From assembly GCF_030816475.1 (NCBI RefSeq), contig NZ_JAUSXF010000001.1, positions 1 to 64,000 of the forward strand: 64,000 nucleotides of DNA. Direction: 5' to 3'. Shown piece after piece: positions 13,160-22,540 of this stretch (positions within the stretch are counted from its first letter, which is position 1; every line of letters begins with the position of its first letter). The stretch comes from Arthrobacter pascens (lineage in GTDB: Bacteria; Actinomycetota; Actinomycetes; Actinomycetales; Micrococcaceae). A program made the position numbers and the translations under genes. A model generated the notes under the pieces. The model was not told the origin of the DNA. It did no database searches and saw only the letters and a program-made list of their open reading frames with translations.

Positions 13160-14905
13160 CTAGCGGCGGCGCCGGGACGAGGTGCCGAAGACGCCGCGGA
13201 GCAGTTCCCGGCCGAGCTGCGTGCCCATGGAGCGGGCCATGCTTTTCAACCCGCCGCCCAATGCTCCGCCCAGCGCCCCCGCCAGATCGTCCATCATGCC
13301 GCCCGTCGGGGCAGGCTGCTTGGGGGTCCGTCGCCTGCCCTCTGTGCCAGTCGAAGCAGGGCCAGTCGAGGCATGGCTTGGTGCATCGGCGTCGAACATA
13401 TCAGTGCCAGGCTCATAGGTGGGTGCCGGCCGGCTGCTGGGCCTGCCGAGGATCTCCTCCTCGATCCGGCGGGCCTCGGCATCGACGTCGTCCTGCCTGG
13501 CGCTGCCGGGGACCGGCGGTTCACCCGGTGCCGCCGGGCCCGTGGGGGCTGCCACGCTCCCCTTGAGCTGCTCATAGGCGGAGACATTGTCCACGGCCGT
13601 TCCATACTTGGGCAGCAGCGCGGATCCGGCCACGGTGCTTTTGACGAGATCGTCGGCGCTGGGTCCCATGAGGGATTCGGGCGCCCGAAGCCGGGTCAGG
13701 GCCACAGGAGTAGGGGCGCCGTTCTCGTTCATGACGGTGATGACTGCCTCGCCGATTCCGGCCGAGGTCAGGGTCTCCTCAAGGTCGTAGTCGCTGACCG
13801 GGAAGGTGGAGACGGTGGCTTTGAGGGCCTTGGCGTCCTGCGGAGTGAAGGCGCGGAGGGCGTGCTGGACCCGATTGGCGAGCTGGCCCAGGACGTCCGC
13901 CGGCACGTCCTTGGGCGTTTGGGTGACGAAGAAGATCCCCACGCCCTTGGAACGGATGAGCCGGACCGTGGTGGTGATGGCGTCGAGGAAGGCCTTGGAG
14001 GCGCCGTGGAACAGCAGGTGCGCCTCGTCGAGGAAGAAGACCAGTTTGGGCTTGTCCAGGTCGCCGGCTTCGGGCAGGTCCTCGAAAAGGTCTGCCAGCA
14101 GCCACATGAGGAACGTCGAAAAAAGCAGAGGCCTGGTCTGGAGGGTCGGAAGTTCCAGGCAGGTGATCACGCCGCGGCCATCGGGCGCGGTCCGGAGCAG
14201 CTCGGCAGTATCAAACTCCGGCTCGCCGAAGAACCGTTCCAGGCCCTGGGCCTCCAGGTTCACGAGTTCGCGCAGGATGACCCCGGCGGTTGCCTTGGAC
14301 AATCCGCCCAGTTCCTCCAGCTCGTCCTTGCCCTCCTCCGAGGTGAGGAATTGAATGACGGCGCGGAGGTCCTTCAGGTCCACGAGCTCCAGGTTCTTCT
14401 TGTCCGCGAAATGGAAGACCAGCTGCAGGCTTGATTCCTGGGTGTCGTTGAGTTCCATGACCCGGGACAGCAGGATCGGGCCGAACGACGTGATGGTGGC
14501 ACGGACGGGAATGCCGTTCCCGTCACCGCCGAGCGCAAGGAATTCCACGGGGAACGTTTTGGCCGCCCAGGCCTGGCCGATGCCCTCCGTGCGCGCGAGG
14601 AGTTTGGGGCCGCCCGGCGCCGCCGTGGCCAGTCCCGAGAGATCGCCCTTGATGTCAGCAAGGAACACCGGAACCCCTGCCGCCGACAGCTGCTCGGCCA
14701 TCATGTGCAGCGTCACGGTCTTGCCTGTGCCGGTGGCTCCGGCCACCAGGCCGTGCCTGTTCATCATGGCCAGCGGCAGCCGGACCTGGGCTTCCTTGTG
14801 CAGTTCGCCGTCGATGATGGCGGCGCCGAGCCCGATGGCGGCACCCTCAATGGCGTACCCCTGCTGGATGGTGGCAAGCTTCTCTGCTGTGGTTTTGGAG
14901 GCCAT
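13160..14905 (-). CDS. HerA-like ATPase, DUF853 (YjgR) family
   Basis: This 581-residue P-loop ATPase is related to HerA/FtsK translocases. It has Walker A GATGTGKT at residues 56-63, a Walker B segment KLVFFLDEAHLLF around 300 and a sensor region FFVTQTPKDVP. The C-terminus (from about 480) is low-complexity, Pro/Ala/Gly-rich, and ends in RRRR, typical of YjgR. The family's role is unknown; DNA translocation or repair is usually suggested from the HerA relationship. It lies 9 nt downstream of the acetyltransferase on the same strand, so the two are probably co-transcribed. Confidence 0.92.
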   Translation of the reverse strand: MASKTTAEKLATIQQGYAIEGAAIGLGAAIIDGELHKEAQVRLPLAMMNRHGLVAGATGTGKTVTLHMMAEQLSAAGVPVFLADIKGDLSGLATAAPGGPKLLARTEGIGQAWAAKTFPVEFLALGGDGNGIPVRATITSFGPILLSRVMELNDTQESSLQLVFHFADKKNLELVDLKDLRAVIQFLTSEEGKDELEELGGLSKATAGVILRELVNLEAQGLERFFGEPEFDTAELLRTAPDGRGVITCLELPTLQTRPLLFSTFLMWLLADLFEDLPEAGDLDKPKLVFFLDEAHLLFHGASKAFLDAITTTVRLIRSKGVGIFFVTQTPKDVPADVLGQLANRVQHALRAFTPQDAKALKATVSTFPVSDYDLEETLTSAGIGEAVITVMNENGAPTPVALTRLRAPESLMGPSADDLVKSTVAGSALLPKYGTAVDNVSAYEQLKGSVAAPTGPAAPGEPPVPGSARQDDVDAEARRIEEEILGRPSSRPAPTYEPGTDMFDADAPSHASTGPASTGTEGRRRTPKQPAPTGGMMDDLAGALGGALGGGLKSMARSMGTQLGRELLRGVFGTSSRRRR

Positions 14906-14914
14906 GCCGCTAGC

Positions 14915-15448
14915 TTAGCGGGGGGCTTGGAGATCCTTCGTGAATGCCAGGGACCCGATGGTCTCCGGATCCTGGTGCAGATCGAATTGCGGCTCGTATC
15001 CGGTGCTGAGGTACAGGTGCCTGGCTTCAGGCTGGCGGGGTCCGGTGGTGAGATAAACCCGCTGGTACCCGCGTCGTGCGGCCAGCGCTTCCAGCTCTGC
15101 CAGCAGCAGCCGTGCGAGTCCGCGGCGGCGGTGCGCGGAATGTGTCCAGATCCGCTTGAACTCGGCGGTCCCGGCGTCGTACTGCCGGAAGGCACCGCCA
15201 GCAACGGATTCACCGTTCTCCTGGATCATCAGCAGCGCGCCGCCCGGCTCTGCGAATTCCTCCGCGGGGTACCGGTTGAGCTCCTCGGCAGCGGCGCCCC
15301 GGCCAAGCCGGTCGCCGTAGCGGGAGTCGTATTCCACCGCGAGCTCGTCCAAAAGGGGGCGCACCCGCGGATCGTGCATGGGAAGGTTCAGGACGGCCAG
15401 CGCCGCGGGATCGAGGGGCCGGCGTTTGAGATCGGGTTCTGCGGTCAC
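14915..15448 (-). CDS. GNAT-family N-acetyltransferase
   Basis: The protein has 177 residues. The acetyl-CoA-binding motif A is visible as HRRRGLARLLLAELEALAARRGY, followed by the C-terminal YLSTGYEPQF typical of GNAT folds. The substrate cannot be told. It starts with GTG and lies 3 nt after the stop of the FAD protein, so these genes form a tight minus-strand cluster. Confidence 0.88.
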   Translation of the reverse strand: MTAEPDLKRRPLDPAALAVLNLPMHDPRVRPLLDELAVEYDSRYGDRLGRGAAAEELNRYPAEEFAEPGGALLMIQENGESVAGGAFRQYDAGTAEFKRIWTHSAHRRRGLARLLLAELEALAARRGYQRVYLTTGPRQPEARHLYLSTGYEPQFDLHQDPETIGSLAFTKDLQAPR

Positions 15449-15451
15449 TGT

Positions 15452-17464
15452 TCAGTTCTTTCCGACGGCGGCTGGTTCTGGCGACATTGTGGCGGGCGGT
15501 TTGGTGGCGAGTCCACGGGCAACGGTGAGGATGGCCCGGGCCAAGGCATCGTTTTCGCGGAATGGCGCTGCATTGGTGCCAGGCCGGGCAAACGCGCCGG
15601 CACCCCAGCCGGACGTGCCGGGACCGATACCGAAGAGGGTGGCCTGCGGCGTTCCGCCAGCATCCACCAGCTGGTGCCGGGAGGAGACCAGCAGCTTACC
15701 CGTGGAGTGGATGCCGTCCGCAGTGAGCAACTGCTGCTCCGTCCCCAGCCCGTTGCGGTGCAGGGACGCGAGCACCGGATTCAGCGACCGCGTTACCGAC
15801 GTTGACGGAAGCCGGGCCTCAATGAATGCGCTCGCGGTGATTGTGGCGCCGGATTGGGGAGAACCGGCCCGGAACATGCCGGTGGCCTCATCGGCGGTGA
15901 CCTCCAGGCCGGGACCCAGGAACTGCAGAAGCCCGGCTCGGTGCAGGGCCAGCATCTGGCGCAGGCGGTGGGGCGGCGGGCCGGAGTCCACGAAACTGAA
16001 GAACCCGTGCCACCAGCCGTGGACGGTTTGCTGGGACCCGGCATTGAGCCGTTCCGCCGGGACCACACGTCCCAGTTCCATGTACACGTGCAGCAGGGCC
16101 AGGAACAGTGCGAGTGTCTCGGGATGGTCCCGGCTATCACGCAGCGCAAGGTCCTCCTCGATGTACCCGGTGACAGCGGACTGCACTTCCTCGAGTCCCG
16201 CGAAGCGGCGCCCGTCAAGGGGCCGGTCCAGCCGCTCGAGATCCAAATGCAGGCTGGCATCCGGGACGGCTGCGGCCACGAGGTCCGCCCTCGCGGTGCT
16301 GTACCAGTCCAGGCCGGAGTAGCGGGAGGCGAACTCCTCCCAGCCCATGCCGGACCGCTCCGGACTGCCGGTCAGCAGTTCCCGGTAATAGCCGTACCCG
16401 GCTTCCTTAGCGATCAGCGGCCAGAGGCGGCTGCGGAAATCCAGCTCGTCATGGCGCTGCAGCAGGGCCTCCACGGCGCTGGCGGTAAAGAACTTCAAGG
16501 GGGCGGGTGCCTGGCCGCGGAGCGCCGACGAAATCTTCGAGTGGTACGGCACGCCGCGCCGGGACCCGGCCCAAAGCCTCGGTTCGCGGCCGCTTGGAAG
16601 GTAGCGGAGCCCGCCGTCGGAAGTTTCCTCGAACCGGCCGCCGCGCCCCTCCATCAGGAGGACCAGCAGGTCGACGAACGCCAGGCCCATGCCGGCCACG
16701 ATCACATCCTGCCCGGGGGCAATGGCTGAGTAGTCGACGTCGGTGGTGTAGCTGGGTGCCGCGTGGAACCCGCCGTGGCGGGCAGCGAAGCGGGACCAGC
16801 CGGCGGAAGCGGCATCCGGTCTGGAATCGGTGTGGCCCAAGGCGGTGACCACGATGTCCGCACGCAGGATGTGGCCGTTGGCCAGCCTTACCTCATGCGG
16901 GCCATGTGGGAGCGTGGTGATGTCCACCGCCGTGGTCCGGTGGACCGTGACACTCCTGCCGAGCGACTTGGCAGTGCGGCGGAAAAACCATTCGAGGTAC
17001 TGGCTCTGCAGTTGCCGGGTAGGGAACGTGGTACCCGTGAGGGACCCCAGCTGGTCCCACAGCTGCCGGGGAAAGTCCGGAACGCCGGTAATGGATCCGT
17101 CCACCACACCGGCGGCCCACTCGGCGAGCCCCGGCCCGGGGACTGCTGGACCATCGCAGGCGACGGAGGCGTCCGTGAACATGGTGATGTCGGCCGCCGT
17201 CGAGTTCAGCAGGAGGCCGGGGTGCTGGTCGTACCGCCAGATACGGCCGGAACCGGGGACATACGGCTCCACGACATGGATCTCCAGGGGCCCAGCGAAG
17301 ACGTCCGGCCGGTTGGCGGCGATCCGTTCCAGGACGCCGGCCGCACGTGGTCCGCCGCCGATGAAGACAACGGCCGGAATGTTGGCTGGCAATGGGAGCT
17401 CCTGACAGCGGTGCGGGTGCGGACAACGGCGTGGTGCCAGGGGTGGTGCCGCCTGAGTGCCCAT
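15452..17464 (-). CDS. FAD/NAD(P)-binding protein (NAD_binding_9 type)
   Basis: The protein has 670 residues with an N-terminal Rossmann fold (VVFIGGGPRAAG, residues 33-43) and motifs of the large FAD-dependent family that includes ornithine/lysine monooxygenase-like proteins (NSTAADITMF, DIVVTALGHTDS, IVAGMGLAFVDLLVLL). The C-terminal half lacks other recognised domains but ends with a second nucleotide-binding-like GIGPGTSGWGAGAFARP. The reaction is unknown. The first ~28 residues are His/Pro-rich and may not be translated; a TTG near 17393 is an alternative start. It heads the cluster with the GNAT and HerA-like genes. Confidence 0.82.
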   Translation of the reverse strand: MGTQAAPPLAPRRCPHPHRCQELPLPANIPAVVFIGGGPRAAGVLERIAANRPDVFAGPLEIHVVEPYVPGSGRIWRYDQHPGLLLNSTAADITMFTDASVACDGPAVPGPGLAEWAAGVVDGSITGVPDFPRQLWDQLGSLTGTTFPTRQLQSQYLEWFFRRTAKSLGRSVTVHRTTAVDITTLPHGPHEVRLANGHILRADIVVTALGHTDSRPDAASAGWSRFAARHGGFHAAPSYTTDVDYSAIAPGQDVIVAGMGLAFVDLLVLLMEGRGGRFEETSDGGLRYLPSGREPRLWAGSRRGVPYHSKISSALRGQAPAPLKFFTASAVEALLQRHDELDFRSRLWPLIAKEAGYGYYRELLTGSPERSGMGWEEFASRYSGLDWYSTARADLVAAAVPDASLHLDLERLDRPLDGRRFAGLEEVQSAVTGYIEEDLALRDSRDHPETLALFLALLHVYMELGRVVPAERLNAGSQQTVHGWWHGFFSFVDSGPPPHRLRQMLALHRAGLLQFLGPGLEVTADEATGMFRAGSPQSGATITASAFIEARLPSTSVTRSLNPVLASLHRNGLGTEQQLLTADGIHSTGKLLVSSRHQLVDAGGTPQATLFGIGPGTSGWGAGAFARPGTNAAPFRENDALARAILTVARGLATKPPATMSPEPAAVGKN

Positions 17465-17685
17465 GCTAAGCAGCGGTGGCGACGGCGGTCGAGCAGCCGG
17501 TCACGCCCGTTAACTCCGCGTCACAGCACGTCAGGGGACGCAAAAAATCGACGCATGACGCTGTGCTAAGCCGCGTGAACATATGCAACCTGGCGCCTTG
17601 CTGGCCTCTTCCGCGCAGTCCTAGATTTGCAGCCAGCAACCGGGACAATCAGCTCCGGCCCAACCAGAGAGAAGCGAGGTGGCGC

Positions 17686-18741
17686 ATGAGTTCAGCAGCA
17701 ACGAAGGTGGCGAAGTCAACAAAGTCAACAAAGTCAGTACAGTCGGCTGCAGGTCCGGCGCAGGCCGCAGCTCCTGGTGGCGCAGGCGGGGTGCCCCCGG
17801 AAGAAGGGCAAGCCCGCATGGCGACGGACTATTCCGCCTACCGCGTAGTGGCAGCCAAGCATCCCTGGCGCTGGGTGGGGACCGCCGCCGTCGCGCTCGG
17901 CGTCCTCGCCGTGGCCTGGTCCCTGGCCACCAACCCGCGCTGGGAATGGGGCGTGGTGGCGCAATGGTTTACCGCCCAGTCGGTGGTCAACGGATTGCTG
18001 GAAACGCTGAAGCTGACGGCCATTTCGGGCCTGCTCGGGTTCGTCCTGGGCTTCATCCTGGCGCTGATGCGGCTCTCCGCCTCGCCGCTGCTGGTCTCGG
18101 TGTCCTGGACGTTCTCCTGGATCTTCCGGTCCACGCCGCTGCTGGTCCAGATGCTCCTTTGGTACAACCTGGGCTATCTCTATGAAAAGATCAGCCTGGG
18201 CATCCCCTTCACCGACGTGCGGTTCTTCGAGGTCCAAACCACCACACTGATCAGCCAGTTCGCGGCAGCAGTGCTGGGCCTGACCCTGAACCAGGCAGCG
18301 TACTCCGCCGAAATCATCCGTGGCGGAATCCTCTCCGTGGACCAGGGCCAACTGGAGGCGGCGGCAGCCCTGGGGATCCCGGCGTGGCGCCGGTCCACCC
18401 GAATCGTCCTGCCACAGGCCATGCGGGCCATCCTGCCCACCGCCTTCAACGAGATCATCGGCCTGGTCAAGGGCACATCGATCGTCTACGTCCTGGCCTA
18501 CTCGGAGCTGTTCTACACCGTCCAGGTCATCTACAACCGCACGCAGCAGGTCCTTCCGCTGCTCCTCGTGGCAACCCTCTGGTACGTGGTCATCACCTCG
18601 GTCCTCAGCGTCTTCCAGTACTACATCGAACGGCACTACTCCAAGGGCGCGGTGCGGAACCTGCCGCTGACACCCCTGCAGAAGGCCCGCAGATTTTTCG
18701 CCACCCACGCCGTGGCCACTAACCGGACCAGGAGCTTCTGA
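17686..18741 (+). CDS. polar amino-acid ABC transporter permease
   Basis: The protein has 351 residues with a His/Glu/Gln/Arg/opine-type permease domain. A first helix near residue 70 is followed by the LETLKLTAISGLLGFVLGFI core and the EAA loop EAAAALGIPAWRRSTRIVLPQAM, which contacts the ATPase. About 60 residues of Ser/Lys/Thr/Ala/Gly-rich sequence, with a KSTKSTKS microrepeat, precede the first helix. The ATG at 17686 has AGGTGG upstream; ATG 17818 is an alternative start. It is the first gene of a chain running to 25047, linked by stop-start overlaps. The closest functional analogies are cystine or S-substituted cysteine importers, which is inference. Confidence 0.88.
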   Translation: MSSAATKVAKSTKSTKSVQSAAGPAQAAAPGGAGGVPPEEGQARMATDYSAYRVVAAKHPWRWVGTAAVALGVLAVAWSLATNPRWEWGVVAQWFTAQSVVNGLLETLKLTAISGLLGFVLGFILALMRLSASPLLVSVSWTFSWIFRSTPLLVQMLLWYNLGYLYEKISLGIPFTDVRFFEVQTTTLISQFAAAVLGLTLNQAAYSAEIIRGGILSVDQGQLEAAAALGIPAWRRSTRIVLPQAMRAILPTAFNEIIGLVKGTSIVYVLAYSELFYTVQVIYNRTQQVLPLLLVATLWYVVITSVLSVFQYYIERHYSKGAVRNLPLTPLQKARRFFATHAVATNRTRSF

Positions 18742-19544
18742 TGACCGTTTTAGCTGCTACCGCCACCCGCGGCCTGGTGGAGATCACCGGCGTCCGTAAG
18801 TCTTTCGGGGCCACCGAGGTCCTCAAAGGCGTAAGCCTCACCGTTGAACCGGGCGGCGTCGCCGTGATCGTCGGCCCCTCCGGTTCCGGCAAGTCCACCC
18901 TGCTGCGCACCATCAACCACCTGGAGAAGGTCGACGGCGGCTACATCTCGATCGACGCCAAGCTTGTGGGCTACGAAGTCCGCGGCGAGCGGCTGCACGA
19001 GCTGCGCGAGAAGGCCATCCTGAAGCAGCGGACCGAAATCGGCATGGTGTTCCAGAACTTCAACCTTTTCCCGCACCTCACGGCCCTGGAGAATGTTGCC
19101 GAAGCCCCCGTCGTTGCGCAGGGCCGCTCCAAGGAAGAGGCCAAGCGGCGTGGGCTGGAACTGCTGGACAGGGTGGGGCTCAAAGACCGTGCCGACGCCT
19201 ACCCACGCCAGCTGTCCGGCGGCCAGCAGCAGCGCGTTGCCATCGCCCGGGCGCTCGCACTGGATCCGAAAATCCTGCTGTTCGACGAGCCAACCTCGGC
19301 GCTGGACCCGGAGCTGGTCAATGAAGTGCTGGACGTCATCCGGGAACTCGCCACGTCCGGCACCACCCTGATCATCGTCACCCACGAGATGGGCTTCGCA
19401 CGCGATGTGGCGGACACAGTGGTGTTCATGGACCAGGGCCAGATCGTGGAGCAGGGCACGCCGCAGGAAATATTCACCAACCCCCGGGAACCGCGCACCA
19501 GGAGCTTTTTCTCCAAGGTGCTCGAACCGGCTTTCAACATCTAA
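18741..19544 (+). CDS. polar amino-acid ABC transporter ATP-binding protein
   Basis: This 267-residue GlnQ/HisP-type ATPase has Walker [11 protein letters not shown]-loop [18 protein letters not shown], signature LSGGQQQR and Walker [14 protein letters not shown], with the H-loop in VTHEMGF. Its ATG overlaps the permease stop (TGATG), so translation is coupled. It energises the transporter formed with the neighbouring permease and lipoprotein. Confidence 0.95.
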   Translation: MTVLAATATRGLVEITGVRKSFGATEVLKGVSLTVEPGGVAVIVGPSGSGKSTLLRTINHLEKVDGGYISIDAKLVGYEVRGERLHELREKAILKQRTEIGMVFQNFNLFPHLTALENVAEAPVVAQGRSKEEAKRRGLELLDRVGLKDRADAYPRQLSGGQQQRVAIARALALDPKILLFDEPTSALDPELVNEVLDVIRELATSGTTLIIVTHEMGFARDVADTVVFMDQGQIVEQGTPQEIFTNPREPRTRSFFSKVLEPAFNI

Positions 19545-19555
19545 AGGATTTCCCC

Positions 19556-20602
19556 ATGGCACCTTTCACAGGCCTTTCCCGCCGCTCCGGCCGCCTTGGC
19601 TCACTGGCGGCGCTGCCCGCCGTCCTACTTATTGGAACTGCTGCGCTGGGCGGCTGCGCGGACCCCGGCGCAACAGCCGCGGGCTCCGTCCCGGGAGGGG
19701 CCCAGACGACAGCGGCACGCAACGGCGTGGTCTACAACACCGCGCCGGACCAGCAGCGCATCCGGGCGGACAAGAATGCCGCGCTCGCGGCCAAGGTTCC
19801 CGAACTCATCGGCAAGGATGGCAAGCTGACCGTCGCCACTACCGCCGGGTCCATCCCGCTGTCCTTCCATGCTTCGGACGACAAAACGCCGATCGGATCG
19901 GAGCTGGACATCGCCCAATTGGTGGCTGACAAGCTGGGCCTGGAGCTGGATGTCCAGGTGACCTCCTGGGAGAACTGGCCGCTGAAGACCCAGTCGGGCG
20001 ATTTTGAGGCGGTTTTCTCGAACGTGGGCGTGAACAAGGATCGCGTGAAGCTGTTCGACTTTGCCAGCTATCGGGCAGCCTTCATGGGCTTCGAGGCGAA
20101 AAGGTCCGCCAGCTATGACATCAAGGGCGCGGATGACATCTCCGGCCTTAAGGTGTCGGTGGGCTCGGGAACCAACCAGGAAAAGATCCTCTTGGCCTGG
20201 AACAAGGAGCTTGAAGCCAAGGGGAAGGCGCCCGCCACCCTGCAGTACTACTCGTCCGACGCCGACACCATCCTGGCACTGTCCTCCGGGCGGACGGACC
20301 TGAATATCGCCCCGTACCCCTCCACGGTGTACCGGGAAAACACCCGGGAAGACCTGAAGGTGGTGGGCAAGGTCAACGCCGGCTGGCCGTCGGAAACCCT
20401 GGTGGCCGCCACCACCCTGCGGGGCAACGGGCTGGCCCCTGTTATCACCGAAGCCCTCAACTCCGCGATCGGCGACGGCTCCTACGCCAAGGTGCTGGAG
20501 CGCTGGGGCCTGTCCGAGGAGGCGCTGCCCGAGTCTAAGACCATCACCGAGGAGAGCTTCACCGCCCAGGCTGCCCCCGCCCAGACGGCGAAGACCTCAT
20601 GA
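19556..20602 (+). CDS. amino-acid ABC transporter substrate-binding lipoprotein
   Basis: The protein has 348 residues. It has a signal peptide with lipobox LGGC (Cys34) and a type 3 solute-binding fold (KLTVATTAGSIPLSF, GSELDIAQLVADKLGL, GLKVSVGSGTNQEKIL). It is a clear paralogue of the binding protein at 25363-26343 on the other strand: both share CADPGATAA after the lipobox and align along their length. It ends with an ATGA overlap into the LLM gene. The substrate is not determined. Confidence 0.92.
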   Translation: MAPFTGLSRRSGRLGSLAALPAVLLIGTAALGGCADPGATAAGSVPGGAQTTAARNGVVYNTAPDQQRIRADKNAALAAKVPELIGKDGKLTVATTAGSIPLSFHASDDKTPIGSELDIAQLVADKLGLELDVQVTSWENWPLKTQSGDFEAVFSNVGVNKDRVKLFDFASYRAAFMGFEAKRSASYDIKGADDISGLKVSVGSGTNQEKILLAWNKELEAKGKAPATLQYYSSDADTILALSSGRTDLNIAPYPSTVYRENTREDLKVVGKVNAGWPSETLVAATTLRGNGLAPVITEALNSAIGDGSYAKVLERWGLSEEALPESKTITEESFTAQAAPAQTAKTS

Positions 20603-21723
20603 AGTTCCAGGTCCTGGACATCATCCCGCACCTGAAAAACCCGGTGACGGGGGAGATGGTGTCCACGGCGGACCGGCTCAACCAGGTGGTGGAGACCGCG
20701 CGCCGGGCCGAAGAACTGGGTTTCGACAGCTTCTCGGTGGGGGAGCGGCACGCCGGAGAGTTCATCTCCTCTTCCCCCACCACGGTGCTGGCAGCCATCG
20801 CCGCGGTCACGAACCGGATCCGGCTGCAAAGCGGCGTCACCGTGCTGTCAGTGCTGGATCCGGTACGCGTGGCGGAGGATTACGCCACCATCGACCAGCT
20901 CAGCCATGGCCGTCTGGAACTGGTGATCGGCAAGGGCAACGAGGTGCTGCAGTACCCACTGTTCGGTCTTGACCTGGTCGACCAGTGGGACCTACTGGCC
21001 GAGAAGTATGAGCTGCTGCGACGTTTGTGGCAGGAGGAAGGCGTCACATGGTCAGGCAGGTTCCGCCCGGAGCTCACCGAACCGACCACCACCACGCCCC
21101 GCCCCTTCAACGGTCCGCCGCGGATTTGGCACGGCTCGGCTACCACACTGACGTCGGCGGCCCTTGCCGGCAAGTGGGGTGATCCGCTTTTCACGGCGAA
21201 CGCCATCCAGCCGCGGGAGAACTACCAGGTGCTGATCGAGCATTACCGGGCCGAGTACGAGCGACACGGCCACGATCAGCGGCATCGGTACCTGGGATCG
21301 GGCAGCGGCGCCGGGGGAGTATTCATCGCGGACACCACGCAGGAGGCGATCCGGCAGTTCGGCCCGGTATACGAGGCTCTGACCGCCAACCGGAATGTAC
21401 CCGGCAACAACACGCCCTTCCGGGACATCGAGCATGCCGTGGCGGAAGGTCCCGCGCTGGTGGGCAGCCCGGAGCAGGTGATCGACAAGATCCTGGGCTA
21501 CCACCAGCTGTACTGCCACGACCTGCAGTCCATCTCGCTGCCCACCACCCTGCCGTTCGAACAGCAGCTGGACATCCTGGAGCGGTTCGCCCTTGAGGTC
21601 ATCCCAGCTGTCCGGGCCGCTGCGCCCACCACGCTGTGGGAGGCCGGCGACCCGTACGGCAACCGTCCAGAATCTGCCCGCCCGTCCACCACCAGCAGGA
21701 GCGAGAATGTCCTTGTCCACTGA
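20599..21723 (+). CDS. LLM-class FMN-dependent monooxygenase (luciferase-like)
   Basis: This 374-residue bacterial-luciferase-fold protein has the typical start VVETARRAEELGFDSFSVGERH, SGVTVLSVLDPVRVAEDYATIDQLSHGRLELVIGKGN and the C-terminal LERFALEVIPAVR. Family members use FMNH2 from a separate reductase to oxidise organosulfur, amine or alkane substrates. It overlaps the binding-protein gene by 4 nt (ATGA) and the DUF1684 gene by 17 nt. It resembles the 'putative FMN-dependent luciferase-like' subgroup found beside amino-acid ABC transporters. Confidence 0.9.
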   Translation: MKFQVLDIIPHLKNPVTGEMVSTADRLNQVVETARRAEELGFDSFSVGERHAGEFISSSPTTVLAAIAAVTNRIRLQSGVTVLSVLDPVRVAEDYATIDQLSHGRLELVIGKGNEVLQYPLFGLDLVDQWDLLAEKYELLRRLWQEEGVTWSGRFRPELTEPTTTTPRPFNGPPRIWHGSATTLTSAALAGKWGDPLFTANAIQPRENYQVLIEHYRAEYERHGHDQRHRYLGSGSGAGGVFIADTTQEAIRQFGPVYEALTANRNVPGNNTPFRDIEHAVAEGPALVGSPEQVIDKILGYHQLYCHDLQSISLPTTLPFEQQLDILERFALEVIPAVRAAAPTTLWEAGDPYGNRPESARPSTTSRSENVLVH

Positions 21724-22540
21724 AACCGCCCTCGAGTCCTTCGACGCCGACTGGCAGGAATGGCACGCCGCCCACGAACGGCAGCGCGCCCACCCTCACG
21801 GTTTCCTGGCCGTGACCCATCTGCACTGGCTGGGCAGCGAAGCCACCCGGCTGGAAGGTGCCCCGGGCATCTGGAGTGTGGAGGCCGACGTCGTCCGCGT
21901 CGTTCTGGAGCCGGGCGAAAGTCTGCAGCAGGACGGCGAGGAGCTGAACACGGAAGCCGGCACCACTGTCACTTTCGGCCCCATCGAGGAGCGCGGCGGC
22001 ATCAACCTGGTGTCCGGCGACACCGTCATTGAGCTGGCCAAGCGCGGCGGCGAGTTCATTGTGCGGCCGCGGAACCCCGAGAACGCGTTGCTGCGCGAGT
22101 ACCAGGGGACACCCGCCTACTCGCCGGATGCGGCGTACGCAGTCCGCGGAACGTACGTGCCGTTCGAGGCGCCGCGGCCCACCACGGTGGGCGCCGCCGT
22201 CGAAAGCATCCAGCACGTCTACGAGGCGCCGGGCGAGATCCGCTTCAAGCTGGCCGGCCAGGAGCTGGCGCTCACCGCGTTCAACGGCCACGCCCCCGGG
22301 TCCCTGCTGGTGCTGTTCACGGACCAGACCTCAGGCACAACCACCTATGCAGCCAACCGCTCGCTGTCCGTGGTGCCGGCCGCCGACGGCTCCGTGGAAC
22401 TGGACTTCAACCGGGCCGTTAACCTGCCGTGCGCCTACACGGACCTGGCCACCTGCCCCCTGCCGCCGGCCGAAAACCGGCTGCCCGTGGCCATCGAGGC
22501 CGGAGAAAAGATCCCCTACGAACGTCAGGACCAGAAATGA
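21707..22540 (+). CDS. DUF1684 protein
   Basis: The protein has 277 residues from the ATG at 21707, chosen because AGGAG precedes it and the DUF1684 start (FDADWQEWHAAHERQRAHPHGFLAVTHLHWL) follows at once. Family hallmarks are the WL..G segment and the C-terminal DFNRAVNLPCAYTDLATCPLPPAENRLPVAIEAGEK, which resembles a metal- or ligand-binding site with Cys and Asp. The biochemical role is unknown. In this chain it sits between two flavin monooxygenases and ends in an ATGA overlap with the next, so a role in the same catabolic step is likely. Confidence 0.88.
   Translation: MSLSTETALESFDADWQEWHAAHERQRAHPHGFLAVTHLHWLGSEATRLEGAPGIWSVEADVVRVVLEPGESLQQDGEELNTEAGTTVTFGPIEERGGINLVSGDTVIELAKRGGEFIVRPRNPENALLREYQGTPAYSPDAAYAVRGTYVPFEAPRPTTVGAAVESIQHVYEAPGEIRFKLAGQELALTAFNGHAPGSLLVLFTDQTSGTTTYAANRSLSVVPAADGSVELDFNRAVNLPCAYTDLATCPLPPAENRLPVAIEAGEKIPYERQDQK

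Noticed and set aside
17466..17685. Riboswitch (SAM or similar) upstream of the amino-acid transporter operon
   Set aside because: I found no conserved S-box or other aptamer core by eye. A weak TTTGCAGCCAGCAAC at 17626 resembles the 26.4-kb dyad but is too degenerate to call.
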